The position numbers and the translations under genes are program-made. The notes under the pieces are model-generated. The model saw only the letters and a list, made by a program, of their open reading frames with translations. It made no database searches and had not been told where the DNA came from. From Thioalkalivibrio sp. K90mix (GTDB lineage: Bacteria > Pseudomonadota > Gammaproteobacteria > Ectothiorhodospirales > Ectothiorhodospiraceae): a stretch of 64,000 nucleotides of DNA. The stretch covers positions 310,001 through 374,000 of the forward strand of contig NC_013889.1 of NCBI RefSeq assembly GCF_000025545.1. Reading direction: 5' to 3'. Position 1 is the stretch's first letter. Every line of letters starts with the position of its first letter. Shown here piece after piece: positions 33,878-43,837 of this stretch.

Positions 33878-35143
33878 ATGTGCCACATTGTGTACACCGC
33901 CCTGCTGCGACTGGCTGCTCCGGCCTTGCTGGCGCGGCTGGTGCGCCGCGCGCGGGCGAACGCGGTACCGGTGGCCCGATGGCGTGAATGGCTGGGAGCC
34001 GGGGAGTCGCTAACACCCGGCTCCATCTGGGTCCATGCCGCCTCGGTGGGCGAGGTGGAGGCGGCGGTACCGCTCGCACGTGCCCTGTGCAGCCGCTATC
34101 CGGAGCGTGCGCTCCTGATGACGACCACGACACCGGAGGGGGCGGCCCGGGTGGAAGCGGCTCTCGGAAGCGATGTCCAGCACGCTTATCTGCCGCTGGA
34201 CCTGCCCGGGGCCGTTCGCCGATTCTTGCGGCGGACGCGCCCGGCCGTCGCTCTGATCGTCGAGACCGAACTCTGGCCCAATCTCTACCGTGCCTGCGAA
34301 CAGGCCGGTGTTCCGCTCTGGGTGGTGAGTGCACGGCTGTCGCCACGCTCACTCAAGCGGTACCGGCGTCTGCAGCCGCTCGTGCGGGAAACCCTTGCGC
34401 GTGCCGAGAAGGTCCTGGCCCAGGACGAGTCGGCCGCCCGGGGATTTCGCGAGCTGGGGGCACCGAACGCGCGCGTTCAGGTGATGGGGAATCTGAAATT
34501 CGATCGCGCATTGCCGCCTGGGCATGAAGAGGCGGGGGGGCTGCGTGTGTCGGTTGCGCCCGAGAGGGCGCCGGTCTGGGTGGCGGTCAGTACGCGTGAA
34601 GGTGAAGAAGAGGCCGTGCTTGAGGCGCATCTTGTGGTGCGCGAATCCCATCCCGACGCTGTATTGCTCTGGGTGCCACGCCACCGCGATCGCTTTGATG
34701 TGGCGTTCGCGGCGGCCCGGGCAGCGGGGTTGTCTGTCGGGAGGCGCACGCAATGTCCGGGGCCGCCGCTGGATGTGCTGGTGGGCGATACGATCGGCGA
34801 GATCGGAGCCTATCTGGGTGCGGCGGATGCCGCTTTTGTAGGCGGCAGCCTGGTTCCCCTGGGGGGGCAAAATGTACTCGAGCCCGCCGCGCTCGGGCTG
34901 CCGGTGCTGGTAGGGCCCAGTACCGAGCACTTTACATTTGCCGTCGAGCGCCTTGAGGATCGAGGTGCGTTGTGGCGTGTGCAGGATGCCGAGTCGCTGG
35001 GCCGCGCCGTCGCGGAGTTGCTGGGAGATTCCGAGTGTCGGAAAACCATGGGTGATGCGGCGCGCACGGTGATCGACGAGGGGCGTGGTGCAGTGGAGCG
35101 TGTCCTGGCCGAGTTGGAAAACCGGTTGCATGATCTGCGTTGA
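33878..35143 (+). CDS. waaA: Kdo transferase (3-deoxy-D-manno-octulosonic acid transferase)
   Basis: 421-residue GT30 enzyme that adds Kdo to lipid IVA. It has an N-terminal membrane anchor (YTALLRLAAPALLARLV), the acceptor-binding IWVHAASVGEVEAAVPL with the catalytic glutamate, TTTTPEGAARV, VETELWPNLYRAC, and FVGGSLVPLGGQNVLEPAA in the C-terminal CMP-Kdo domain. The ATG at 33878 lies 14 bases after gmhB; the in-frame extension upstream runs through gmhB and is rejected. WaaA may be mono- or bifunctional. The presence of KdkA in the same region would be compatible with a mono-functional enzyme, as in Haemophilus, but this is an inference. Confidence 0.95.
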   Translation: MCHIVYTALLRLAAPALLARLVRRARANAVPVARWREWLGAGESLTPGSIWVHAASVGEVEAAVPLARALCSRYPERALLMTTTTPEGAARVEAALGSDVQHAYLPLDLPGAVRRFLRRTRPAVALIVETELWPNLYRACEQAGVPLWVVSARLSPRSLKRYRRLQPLVRETLARAEKVLAQDESAARGFRELGAPNARVQVMGNLKFDRALPPGHEEAGGLRVSVAPERAPVWVAVSTREGEEEAVLEAHLVVRESHPDAVLLWVPRHRDRFDVAFAAARAAGLSVGRRTQCPGPPLDVLVGDTIGEIGAYLGAADAAFVGGSLVPLGGQNVLEPAALGLPVLVGPSTEHFTFAVERLEDRGALWRVQDAESLGRAVAELLGDSECRKTMGDAARTVIDEGRGAVERVLAELENRLHDLR

Positions 35144-35170
35144 CCGCCCCGCCAGGCTTTGTACGGATCT

Positions 35171-35761
35171 TTATTTTTCCCGCCGTAGTCGCTGCCCGCA
35201 TTCGAGGCATTCATAGCGGTATCGGCGCCGCTGAATCAGATAATGCCGCCGCGCACTCAGCGCGTGGGTCTGGCATGCGCAACGGTAAGTATAGGTCCTG
35301 ACGCTTCTGCCTTTCAGGGGGGTGCTGTGCGTGACGCGCGGTTCGCACTCGAACGCTTCCATCCAGGACCGCCATTCCGGACCGTGCGGGCGTACGCGGC
35401 GTAACCCGAACGTCCGGTATACGAGTGAGTGCGCCACCTCGTGGGCGACGGTTTCCGGGAAGTGCGCATCCCAGTCCTGGAGGAAGGCCTGGGCGTTGAA
35501 ACGAAGCTGCTCGTGCCCGTTGCGCAGTCGCCATTGCCCGGCGGCTTTTCCCTTCAGGTTAAAAAGAACTTCTGGAGTCGTGTTCGGCTGTTCGGGGCAT
35601 GCCTTGATGTAAAACGCGCACACCTTTTGTCGGATTTTCGCTTCCTCTTCAGGTGTTAATATATTTCTCGGCTCTTGTAATTTACTTCCATTTTTATCAT
35701 ATTCACCCGTGCGATATGTGCCGTCCAGGGCGTGCGAGGGGTTGGAAGCCGTTCTGGTCAT
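35171..35761 (-). CDS. SprT-like zinc metalloprotease-fold protein
   Basis: 196-residue SprT-family protein. The zincin motif is VAHEVAHSLVY, and a C-terminal zinc ribbon has YRCACQ and YECLECG. Such proteins are related to eukaryotic Spartan; bacterial SprT is largely uncharacterised. The ATG at 35761 is provisional: the more downstream region 35640-35705 is AT-rich with no alternative start codon, so the true start must be at or above 35761 despite a poor Shine-Dalgarno. The start lies only 28 bases from the divergent coiled-coil gene, so the promoter of one must overlap the other gene. It converges on waaA with a 27-base gap lacking a clear terminator. Confidence 0.82.
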   Translation of the reverse strand: MTRTASNPSHALDGTYRTGEYDKNGSKLQEPRNILTPEEEAKIRQKVCAFYIKACPEQPNTTPEVLFNLKGKAAGQWRLRNGHEQLRFNAQAFLQDWDAHFPETVAHEVAHSLVYRTFGLRRVRPHGPEWRSWMEAFECEPRVTHSTPLKGRSVRTYTYRCACQTHALSARRHYLIQRRRYRYECLECGQRLRREK

Positions 35762-35789
35762 TGAGAAGTTCCGAACAAGGAGACGAGTA

Positions 35790-36227
35790 ATGAGTCTGGA
35801 TAGCAAGAAGGCCTCCGAACTTTCCGCCGAAGAGCTGTATGCACTGGCCCGGCAGCGGGAAAAGGAAGAAGCCGAGCGCCAGGAAGCCGAGCGCCGCAAG
35901 AAGCGCGAAAAGCTGATGGAAAAGCGCAAGGAGATGATCGCGCGTCATCGCAAGGAACTCAACGAGCTTGAGCGCCAGATCCGTGAGCTGGGCGGCCGTG
36001 TGGGTCGTGCTGGCGGTGGCCGGCGTAGTGGCCGGGGCGGCAGCTCGGTCAGTCAGCAGCTGGTCGAGATCGTGGCGGAGAAGTCCGAGATGGCCACCAA
36101 GGAGATCAAGGAGCGTGCCGAGAAGGCCGGCCTGGATACCAAGAACATCTCGCAGACGCTCGCTTACCTGAAACGCCAGGGCCGACTGAAATCCCCGCGC
36201 CGCGGTGTGTACAAGTCCGCGGCATAA
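35790..36227 (+). CDS. Coiled-coil protein with C-terminal winged-helix-like domain, putative DNA-binding
   Basis: 145-residue highly charged protein not assigned to a family. Residues about 8-68 form a long E/K/R-rich coiled coil (REKEEAERQEAERRKKREK). Residues 70-90 are a Gly/Arg-rich linker (GRAGGGRRSGRGGSS). Residues 90-145 look like a small winged helix (SVSQQLVEIVAEKSEMATKE, then AYLKRQGRLKSPRRGVYKS). The plan, oligomerisation helix plus flexible linker plus DNA-binding domain, is like nucleoid proteins of the H-NS/MvaT type but the motifs are different. GGAG lies 7 bases before the ATG. A strong two-way hairpin separates it from rnd. Confidence 0.75.
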   Translation: MSLDSKKASELSAEELYALARQREKEEAERQEAERRKKREKLMEKRKEMIARHRKELNELERQIRELGGRVGRAGGGRRSGRGGSSVSQQLVEIVAEKSEMATKEIKERAEKAGLDTKNISQTLAYLKRQGRLKSPRRGVYKSAA

Positions 36228-36244
36228 GCGGGTTGCAGCTGGCG

Positions 36245-36278
36245 ACGATTGCGGCGTCTAGGGAGACGCCGCGATCGT
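36245..36278. terminator. Bidirectional hairpin terminator between the coiled-coil gene and rnd
   Basis: A 15-bp stem with one G-T wobble (ACGATTGCGGCGTCT / AGACGCCGCGATCGT, loop AGGG) lies between convergent genes. A short TTT follows on the plus strand. It contains the rnd stop codon (36258-36260), so rnd translation ends inside the stem. Confidence 0.65.
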
Positions 36279-37436
36279 TTCGCTAACGGGTTCCATATCA
36301 AGCTCGCCACTGGGCTTGCACGCCAGGCGGCTCTCGCCGCTAAACCAGTGCTGGATGGTCTGACCCGCAATCTCCCGGCGCCAGCCACTCGACAGGCGGC
36401 CACTCTTGCCGTCGCTCTTCAGTAGTTCGATCACATCCTTGCGTTGTGCGATCGCCGCGGCGCTGATCTGGTGCTCGCGTGCACATTCGCGCAGCAGCGC
36501 CATGCCGATATCGACCAGCACCTCGTCGCGCTCATCCAGGCGCGGCTTCTCCGGCAGCTGTGGCCATTGTTCACGCGGCAGGGCCTGGCCTTCCCGGATG
36601 GCGGCCAGAAGCGATTCGGTGTGTTCCGGCTTCATCCCGCCGGGGAACTGGCGCAGTTCGCGCAAGCCCTGGGCATCAGCCGGTGTGCGGCGGGCGATAT
36701 CCAGCAGGAGGTCGTCGGACAGGACCCAGCGCCGCGGGCGATTGCTGCTTTGCGCGGTGCGCTCGCGCCAGGCCGCGACGCATTTGAGTACGCCGCGCTC
36801 TTTGGGTTTCAGTCGCTTGACGCCCGATACGCGCTGCCAGCTTTGTTCCGGGTCCGGTTCGTACAGGGCCGGATTGCTGAGGGCCTCCATCTCCGGGCGC
36901 AGCCAGTGCATGCGATCGTGGGTGTCCAGCTCGTGCAGCAGGCGGTTGAACAGTGTCGCGAGGTGACGGACATCGTCCGCGGCATAACGGATCTGTTCAG
37001 CGCTTAGCGGCCGACGGGACCAGTCGGTACGCGTCTGGCTTTTGTCTAGATCGCGCTCGAGTACGGTCTTGACCAGGTTGGCATAGCCGACCTGCTCGCC
37101 GTAGCCGAGCATGCTGGCCGCGATCTGGGTGTCGAACACAGGGCTGGGCACAAACCCCAGTTCGCGATACAGCAACTCCATGTCCTGCGAGGCGGCGTGG
37201 AAGACCTTGGTAATGCCCGGGTCCCGGAACAGCGGGGCGAGCTGCTGGATGTCGAGACGCAGCGGGTCGATGCAGGCGAGCTGATCCAGCGTGGCGGCCT
37301 GCACCAGACAGAGCTGCGGGTAGTAGGTCTTCTCGCGCAGGAACTCGGTGTCCAGCGCGATCCAGTCCGTCCCGGCGATGGAATCGAGGAACGCCTGCAG
37401 GGCCTCGGGCGTCTCGATCAGCCCGTGGTCATGCAT
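36258..37436 (-). CDS. rnd: Ribonuclease D
   Basis: 392-residue 3'-5' exonuclease for tRNA 3' maturation. The DEDD active site is visible as WIALDTEFLRE (first D and E), HAASQDMELL, and YAADDVRHL (last D). Residues about 205-290 are the HRDC nucleic-acid-binding domain, and a second HRDC-like region follows. The ATG at 37436 overlaps the end of the DUF1244 gene by 8 bases, so the pair is probably coupled. E. coli RNase D has 375 residues. Confidence 0.94.
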   Translation of the reverse strand: MHDHGLIETPEALQAFLDSIAGTDWIALDTEFLREKTYYPQLCLVQAATLDQLACIDPLRLDIQQLAPLFRDPGITKVFHAASQDMELLYRELGFVPSPVFDTQIAASMLGYGEQVGYANLVKTVLERDLDKSQTRTDWSRRPLSAEQIRYAADDVRHLATLFNRLLHELDTHDRMHWLRPEMEALSNPALYEPDPEQSWQRVSGVKRLKPKERGVLKCVAAWRERTAQSSNRPRRWVLSDDLLLDIARRTPADAQGLRELRQFPGGMKPEHTESLLAAIREGQALPREQWPQLPEKPRLDERDEVLVDIGMALLRECAREHQISAAAIAQRKDVIELLKSDGKSGRLSSGWRREIAGQTIQHWFSGESRLACKPSGELDMEPVSETIAASP

Positions 37437-37731
37437 GGCTCGATTTCTGGCTCGCCTCGAATGCCGCCTTCTGCTCGGCGGTTGCTTCCTTCTGGTAGCG
37501 CTCCTTCCATTCGCTGTAGGGCATGCCGTAGACAATCTCGCGGGCCCCCTCGTAGTCGATCGACTCACCGCGTTCCTCGGCCGCCGCGACGTACCACTTG
37601 GACAGACAGTTGCGGCAGAAGCCGGCGAGATTCATCAGGTCGATGTTCTGCACATCCTTGCGTTCATCCAGGTGTTGCAGCAGCCGCTGGAATACGGCGG
37701 CCTCGATTTCGGTACGGGTCTTCGGGTCCAT
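37429..37731 (-). CDS. DUF1244 domain protein
   Basis: 100-residue protein of the DUF1244 family, small soluble alpha-helical proteins of unknown function. The conserved core includes RLLQHLDERKDVQNIDLMN followed by LAGFCRNCLSKWY with two cysteines, and VYGMPYSEWKERYQ. The ATG at 37731 is preferred over one five codons upstream because GGAGAG then stands 6-11 bases before the start. It overlaps rnd at its 3' end. Confidence 0.88.
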   Translation of the reverse strand: MDPKTRTEIEAAVFQRLLQHLDERKDVQNIDLMNLAGFCRNCLSKWYVAAAEERGESIDYEGAREIVYGMPYSEWKERYQKEATAEQKAAFEASQKSSHA

Positions 37732-37750
37732 GGTGTGTCTCTCCATTCTT

Positions 37751-37784
37751 TAGTGAACTACTGATCAAAATGTACACGTTCGCG
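37751..37784 (+). repeat. Diverged end of the GGGAAAC-CTGAT element upstream of the DUF1244 gene
   Basis: TAGTGAACTACTGATCAAAA followed by TGTACACGTTCGCG aligns with the element end (...GAAACACTGATTAA-TGCACACGCTCGCG). The first seven bases are degraded. It lies 20 bases upstream of the DUF1244 start, with the same orientation to the gene as the glnE and gmhA copies. Confidence 0.5.
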
Positions 37785-37830
37785 CACGCGTGGCTTTTGG
37801 GGGCGTTCGACCAGAACGGGCGGACGGTGT

Positions 37831-38322
37831 TCAGCTCAGGTGGAGCAGCCAGCGCCGACGCATATCCCTTAGCAGCACGAAGATCAACGGCCACACCAGT
37901 GCGCTGGTCGCCACTGGCGCCCAGTACCAGGCGCTACCGGGCGGCAGCCCAATCGCGCCCTGCGGCCACAGGGCCAGGAGCTTGTACAGCGCTGTGAGGA
38001 CGGCCACCACGATGGTCTGTTGCCAGACGGGGTAAACCCGCAGGCGTGGATGAATCTGCAGCACGATGTACGCCACCACCGCCAGGGCGATGGCGTTCTG
38101 TCCGAGTAACTGGCCGTAAAGGGCGTCCAGTAGCAGCCCCATGATAAAGGCCGTCAGCACCCCGAAGCGCTGGGGGAAGGCCATGATCCAGTACACCAGC
38201 GCCAGCAGGAGCCATTCAGGCCGGGCCGGGGGCAGCGCATCGGGGATAGGCACGATGGACAGGGCCAGCGCGACGACCAGGGTCAGGGCGATCAGCCAGG
38301 GGATGCCCAGCGCGCGGTTCAT
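37831..38322 (-). CDS. mreD: Rod shape-determining protein MreD
   Basis: 163-residue inner-membrane protein with about five hydrophobic segments, part of the elongasome that positions peptidoglycan synthesis. LPPARPEWLLLALVYW and MGLLLDALYGQLLGQNA are typical MreD signatures. It overlaps mreC by ATGA and is the last gene of mreBCD. The element end at 37751 lies between it and the DUF1244 gene. Confidence 0.95.
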   Translation of the reverse strand: MNRALGIPWLIALTLVVALALSIVPIPDALPPARPEWLLLALVYWIMAFPQRFGVLTAFIMGLLLDALYGQLLGQNAIALAVVAYIVLQIHPRLRVYPVWQQTIVVAVLTALYKLLALWPQGAIGLPPGSAWYWAPVATSALVWPLIFVLLRDMRRRWLLHLS

Positions 38323-39251
38323 GGGTTGTCAGCCGCCTCCGGCATATCGGCCTCGCCCTCCGGTTCTGCTTCGCGCCCGGTCGTCTCCCCTTCTTCTTCC
38401 GGGTGGGCATCGGTGTCCGCGTCCGGACGTTCTCTGGTCCACAGCAGCAGGACCTCACGCGAGCGGTCCAGGGCCGCTAGAGGCTCGGCCTGGATATCAA
38501 GAAACGGTTGCCCTGGCTGGCGTTCGACCGAGATCACCCGGGCGACCGGGTAGTCCGGCGGGAAACGTCCACCGAGCCCGGAGGTCAGCAGGAGATCGCC
38601 CTCCTCGATGTCCTCCTGGGGCGGGACGTGTCGCATTTCGAGGCGCCGCGGGTTGCCGGTGCCAACGACAATGCCACGCAGACCGGTACGGGCACTGAGC
38701 ACAGGCAGGGCATGGCCGGGGTCGGAGATCAGCAGCGCGGTGGAGCTGACCATTTGGGTGGACAGGACCTGTCCGATCACGCCATCGGGGTGGATGACCG
38801 GCTGCCCCGGGTATACACCGTGTCGGTTGCCCTTGCTGAGTACGATCTGCTGGCGGAAGGGGTCCAGGTCCACGGCCAGGAGCTTGGCGATCTCGACGCG
38901 CTCTTGTGCACGCTCGGCGGTATTCAGAAGGGCGCGCAGGCGGTCGTTTTCCATCTGCAGTGCATCGAAGCGCAGCTGGCGGGCCCGCAGCTCCGCGTTT
39001 TCTTCGCGCAGGATGCGGTTCTCGGTAATCAGGTCTTCGCGGCTGGTGAAGGATTCGAGCAGCCGGCTGCCTGCCCGGATCGGCGCATCGACCGCAACCT
39101 GCAGGGGGTAGGCCACCGTGGACAGTGCGTTGCGCACCGTCTGCAGCTCGTTCAGTCGGTGATCCAGCGCCATCAGCGCCACACCCAGCAGGATCACCGC
39201 GAGCAGGCGCAGAGTGGGCGATACACCCAGTCTGAACAGCGGCTTGCTGAT
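38319..39251 (-). CDS. mreC: Rod shape-determining protein MreC, probable ATC start
   Basis: 310-residue periplasmic elongasome scaffold: one N-terminal membrane segment (about residues 8-28), a coiled coil (LITENRILREENAELRARQ) and a beta-rich C-terminal domain ending in an acidic E/D-rich tail. The conserved N-terminus (SKPLFRLGVSPTLRLL) is encoded in frame immediately after an in-frame TAA at 39255-39257, but no ATG, GTG or TTG occurs before a GTG at 39197 that would delete half the membrane anchor. An ATC at 39249-39251 has a perfect GGAGG seven bases upstream and is the likely start. A sequencing error (ATG to ATC) is the alternative. Confidence 0.88.
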   Translation of the reverse strand: MSKPLFRLGVSPTLRLLAVILLGVALMALDHRLNELQTVRNALSTVAYPLQVAVDAPIRAGSRLLESFTSREDLITENRILREENAELRARQLRFDALQMENDRLRALLNTAERAQERVEIAKLLAVDLDPFRQQIVLSKGNRHGVYPGQPVIHPDGVIGQVLSTQMVSSTALLISDPGHALPVLSARTGLRGIVVGTGNPRRLEMRHVPPQEDIEEGDLLLTSGLGGRFPPDYPVARVISVERQPGQPFLDIQAEPLAALDRSREVLLLWTRERPDADTDAHPEEEGETTGREAEPEGEADMPEAADNP

Positions 39252-39258
39252 GGCTTAA

Positions 39259-39263
39259 CCTCC
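39259..39263 (-). promoter_or_regulatory. Shine-Dalgarno that fixes the mreC start at ATC
   Basis: GGAGG on the minus strand, seven bases before the ATC at 39251. No other in-frame initiation codon lies within range of it. Confidence 0.7.
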
Positions 39264-39338
39264 GGTTGCGGGTCGTGATTGGGTCAGGGGCGCGCCACGG
39301 CTGGCAGGTGCGATGGGAAGGGCCCCACCAAACTTCCA

Positions 39339-39361
39339 GGATGCGGGGCGACGCCCCATCC
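39339..39361 (-). terminator. Hairpin in the mreB-mreC gap
   Basis: GGATG(C)GGGGC-GAC-GCCCC-ATCC forms a GC-rich stem with one bulge, 19 bases after the mreB stop. No T-run follows. It may attenuate transcription so that mreB is expressed above mreCD. Confidence 0.45.
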
Positions 39362-39379
39362 CCCGATCCAGCCCGGAGT

Positions 39380-40497
<1,118 letters not shown>

Positions 40498-40568
40498 TAA
40501 CGGCTTTGTGGTAAGTTTGCCGGCCGCATTCCGCATCATCATCGACTGATACAGGATCCTTGCCGATC

Positions 40569-40856
40569 ATGTCTGTAGAAGCTTCCGAAGTTCAGCGCAT
40601 CGCGCATCTCGCTCGTCTGGCCATGAGCGACGAGCAGGCCCGCGAGTTTGCCGGCGGTCTGAGCGATATTTTCGCCTTCGTCGAGCAGCTCGACGGTGCC
40701 CCGATCGAGGGCGTGGAACCCATGGCCCATCCGCTGGATGCCGAACAGCGTCTGCGTTCGGACGCGGTTACTGAACCCGACAATCGCGAGGGTTTTCAGG
40801 CGATTGCGCCGGCCGTCGAGGGCGGGCTTTATCTGGTGCCGCGCGTGATCGAGTAA
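40569..40856 (+). CDS. gatC: Aspartyl/glutamyl-tRNA amidotransferase subunit C
   Basis: 95-residue GatC, the small subunit that stabilises GatA in the tRNA-dependent amidotransferase converting Glu-tRNA-Gln and/or Asp-tRNA-Asn. It has the family pattern [16 protein letters not shown], then [19 protein letters not shown] and LRSDAV. The ATG at 40569 is chosen over a TTG three codons earlier. It is followed by gatA and gatB in the same direction. Its presence suggests that Asn-tRNA (and possibly Gln-tRNA) is made by transamidation in this organism. Confidence 0.95.
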   Translation: MSVEASEVQRIAHLARLAMSDEQAREFAGGLSDIFAFVEQLDGAPIEGVEPMAHPLDAEQRLRSDAVTEPDNREGFQAIAPAVEGGLYLVPRVIE

Positions 40857-40923
40857 GCCGCGGGCACCGCTGGCCGATTTCGCCGATTTCATCACGCTTT
40901 ATTCGACAAGAGTTCCCGAAACC

Positions 40924-42375
40924 ATGTCCCAGGAAACCCTGTCCGGCTGGGTGCGCAAGCTTCAGGCCCGCGAGATCAGCTCGCGCGAGCTGACTCAGCT
41001 GTATCTGGAGCGGATCGAGCGCCTCGATCCCCAGCTCAACAGCTTTATTACCGTGACCGCCGAGTCCGCGCTGGCGCAGGCTGATGCCGCCGATGCACGT
41101 CTGGCCAATGGCGAGCAGACGCCGCTGCTCGGCGTGCCGGTCGCGCAGAAAGACATCTTCTGCACCGAGGGCGTGCGTACCTCCTGCGGCTCGCGCATGC
41201 TCGATCCGTTCATCTCGCCCTACAACGCTACCGTCGTCGAGCGCATGAACGCCGCCGGGGCGGTGATGCTGGGCAAGACCAACATGGACGAGTTCGCGAT
41301 GGGTTCGTCCAACGAGACCAGTTTCTACGGCCCGGTGCGTAACCCCTGGGATACCGAGCGTGTCCCGGGCGGCTCCTCCGGCGGTTCCGCCGCGGCGGTG
41401 GGCGCGCGTCTGGTGCCGGGGGCGACCGGGACCGATACCGGCGGCTCGATCCGCCAGCCGGCCGCGTTCTGCGGCATTACCGGGCTCAAGCCGACCTACG
41501 GGCGCGTGTCGCGCTACGGCATGATCGCCTTTGCCTCCAGTCTCGACCAGGGTGGGCCGATGGCCGTGACCGCCGAGGACTGCGGTCTGATGCTGAACGC
41601 CATGGCCGGTTTCGACGAGCGCGACTCCACCAGCGTCGAGCGCCCGGCCGAGGACTTCACCGCCGGTCTGAACCAGGACCTCACGGGTTTGCGTATCGGC
41701 CTGCCCAAGGAGTTCTTCGGCGAGGGCCTGGACGAGAAGGTGCGTGGCGTGATCGACGCGGCCGTCGAGGTGCTCAAGGGCCGCGGTGCCGAGATCCGCG
41801 AGGTCAGCCTGCCCTACAGCCACCTGTCGGTGCCGGCCTACTACGTGGTCGCCCCGGCCGAGTGTTCCTCGAACCTCGCCCGCTTCGACGGCGTGCGCTA
41901 CGGCCACCGCTGCGACAACCCCGAGGATCTGATGGACCTCTATACCCGTTCGCGCGGGGAGGGGTTCGGCGACGAGGTGAAGCGCCGCATCATGGTCGGC
42001 ACCTACGTGCTGTCCGCCGGCTACTACGACGCCTACTACCTGAAGGCACAGAAGGTCCGGCGCATCATCGCCGACGACTTCCGCAGCGCCTTCGAGGACG
42101 TCGACGTCCTGCTCGGCCCGACTACGCCGGAGCTGCCATTCGCGCTGGGCGCCAAGGCCGACCCGGTCAGCATGTACCTGTCGGACATCTACACCATTGC
42201 CGCGAACCTCGCGGGCCTGCCAGCGATGTCGCTGCCGGCCGGCGAGATCGACGGCCTGCCGGTGGGGCTGCAGCTGATTGGCAACTATTTCGACGAGGCG
42301 CGCCTGCTCGGCGTCGCCCACCAGTACCAGCAAGAAACCGACTGGCACACCCGTGTGCCGGCGGCCTTCGCCTGA
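40924..42375 (+). CDS. gatA: Aspartyl/glutamyl-tRNA amidotransferase subunit A
   Basis: 483-residue amidase-signature enzyme that releases ammonia from glutamine. The catalytic Ser-cisSer-Lys triad is visible: lysine in [11 protein letters not shown] near residue 78, and the glycine/serine-rich [20 protein letters not shown] around residues 149-168 including the nucleophile in [13 protein letters not shown]. Length is typical (about 485). It is followed by gatB after a 10-base gap. Confidence 0.97.
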   Translation: MSQETLSGWVRKLQAREISSRELTQLYLERIERLDPQLNSFITVTAESALAQADAADARLANGEQTPLLGVPVAQKDIFCTEGVRTSCGSRMLDPFISPYNATVVERMNAAGAVMLGKTNMDEFAMGSSNETSFYGPVRNPWDTERVPGGSSGGSAAAVGARLVPGATGTDTGGSIRQPAAFCGITGLKPTYGRVSRYGMIAFASSLDQGGPMAVTAEDCGLMLNAMAGFDERDSTSVERPAEDFTAGLNQDLTGLRIGLPKEFFGEGLDEKVRGVIDAAVEVLKGRGAEIREVSLPYSHLSVPAYYVVAPAECSSNLARFDGVRYGHRCDNPEDLMDLYTRSRGEGFGDEVKRRIMVGTYVLSAGYYDAYYLKAQKVRRIIADDFRSAFEDVDVLLGPTTPELPFALGAKADPVSMYLSDIYTIAANLAGLPAMSLPAGEIDGLPVGLQLIGNYFDEARLLGVAHQYQQETDWHTRVPAAFA

Positions 42376-42385
42376 GGATCGCCGC

Positions 42386-43819
42386 ATGGAATGGGAAACC
42401 GTCATCGGGCTGGAGATTCATGCCCAGCTCAACACCGTCTCCAAGATCTTCTCCGGGGCGCCGACCGCCTACGGCGCCGAGCCCAACCGCCAGGCCTGCG
42501 CGGTGGACCTGGGTATGCCTGGCGTGCTGCCGGTGCTGAATCAGGGCGCGGTGGAGAAGGCCGTGATGCTGGGGCTGGCGATCGACGCCGAGATCACCCC
42601 CCGCTCGGTGTTCGCGCGTAAAAACTACTTCTACCCGGATCTGCCCAAGGGCTACCAGATCTCGCAGTACGAGCTGCCGATCGTGGGGTTGGGGCATCTG
42701 GACATCGAGCTGGAGGACGGCACGACCAAGCGCATCGGCGTGACCCGAGCGCATCTGGAGGAAGATGCCGGAAAGAGCCTGCACGAGGGCTTCGAGTCGA
42801 TGACCGGAATCGACCTCAACCGTGCCGGTACCCCGCTGATCGAGATCGTCTCCGAGCCGGAACTGCGTTCGGCGAAAGAGGCCGTTGCCTACATGAAGAA
42901 GCTGCACTCGCTGGTGCGCTATCTCGATATCTGCGATGGCAATATGCAGGAGGGCAGCTTCCGCTGTGATGCGAACGTCTCGATCCGGCCCAAGGGCCAG
43001 ACCGAGTTCGGCACCCGCGCGGAGCTGAAGAACCTGAACTCCTTCCGCTTCGTCGAGCGCGCGATCAATCACGAGGTCGAGCGTCAGATCGACGTGATCG
43101 AGGGTGGCGGCAGCGTGGTCCAGGAGACCCGCCTGTACGATCCGGATCGCGACGAGACGCGCTCCATGCGCACCAAGGAAGAGGCCAACGACTATCGCTA
43201 TTTCCCCGATCCGGACCTGCTGCCGGTGGTGGTGGATGCCGCGTTCGTAAACCAGATGCGCGAGCGGTTGCCGGAGCTGCCGGGTGCCAAGCGCGCCCGC
43301 TTTGTCGAGCAGTACGGTCTGTCCGACTACGATGCCGGTGTGCTGACCGCTGCACGCGAGATGGGCGACTTCTACGAGGCCGTGGCCGCCGGCTGCGGCG
43401 CGCCCAAGCTCGCCGCCAACTGGGTAATGGGCGAGTTCTCCGCGGCGATGAACCGCTCCGAGGTTGAGCTGGCCGACGCCCCGGTGAACGCAGAAGGCCT
43501 GGCCGGGCTGCTGGCCCGCATCCAGGACGAGACCATCTCCGGCAAGATCGCCAAGGAGGTCTTCGAGGCGATGTGGAACGGCGAGGGTGATGCTGACACC
43601 GTGATCGAGGCCAAGGGGCTCAAGCAGATCACCGATACCGCGGCGATCGATGCGATCATCGACGAGGTGATGGCCAATAATCCGCAGCAGCTGGAACAGT
43701 ACCGCGGCGGCAAGGACAAGCTGTTCGGCTTTTTTGTCGGCCAGGTGATGAAGGCCACCCAGGGCAAGGCCAACCCGGCCCAGGTGAACGAGCGCCTGAA
43801 GGCCAAGCTGGACGGCTGA
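42386..43819 (+). CDS. gatB: Aspartyl/glutamyl-tRNA amidotransferase subunit B
   Basis: 477-residue GatB, which phosphorylates the mischarged aminoacyl-tRNA and accepts ammonia from GatA. It opens [15 protein letters not shown] and has the GatB signature [16 protein letters not shown], then MEEDAGK-type [11 protein letters not shown] and [14 protein letters not shown], with the helical and YqeY-like tail domains in the last 150 residues. The ATG at 42386 fits; an upstream in-frame extension lies within gatA. hslO follows after 18 bases. Confidence 0.97.
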   Translation: MEWETVIGLEIHAQLNTVSKIFSGAPTAYGAEPNRQACAVDLGMPGVLPVLNQGAVEKAVMLGLAIDAEITPRSVFARKNYFYPDLPKGYQISQYELPIVGLGHLDIELEDGTTKRIGVTRAHLEEDAGKSLHEGFESMTGIDLNRAGTPLIEIVSEPELRSAKEAVAYMKKLHSLVRYLDICDGNMQEGSFRCDANVSIRPKGQTEFGTRAELKNLNSFRFVERAINHEVERQIDVIEGGGSVVQETRLYDPDRDETRSMRTKEEANDYRYFPDPDLLPVVVDAAFVNQMRERLPELPGAKRARFVEQYGLSDYDAGVLTAAREMGDFYEAVAAGCGAPKLAANWVMGEFSAAMNRSEVELADAPVNAEGLAGLLARIQDETISGKIAKEVFEAMWNGEGDADTVIEAKGLKQITDTAAIDAIIDEVMANNPQQLEQYRGGKDKLFGFFVGQVMKATQGKANPAQVNERLKAKLDG

Positions 43820-43837
43820 TGCAGGGCTGCGGATTCC

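Noticed and set aside
35790-36227. Naming this gene hns or mvaT
   Set aside because: Only the general plan is similar; the characteristic H-NS or MvaT DNA-binding motifs were not seen.
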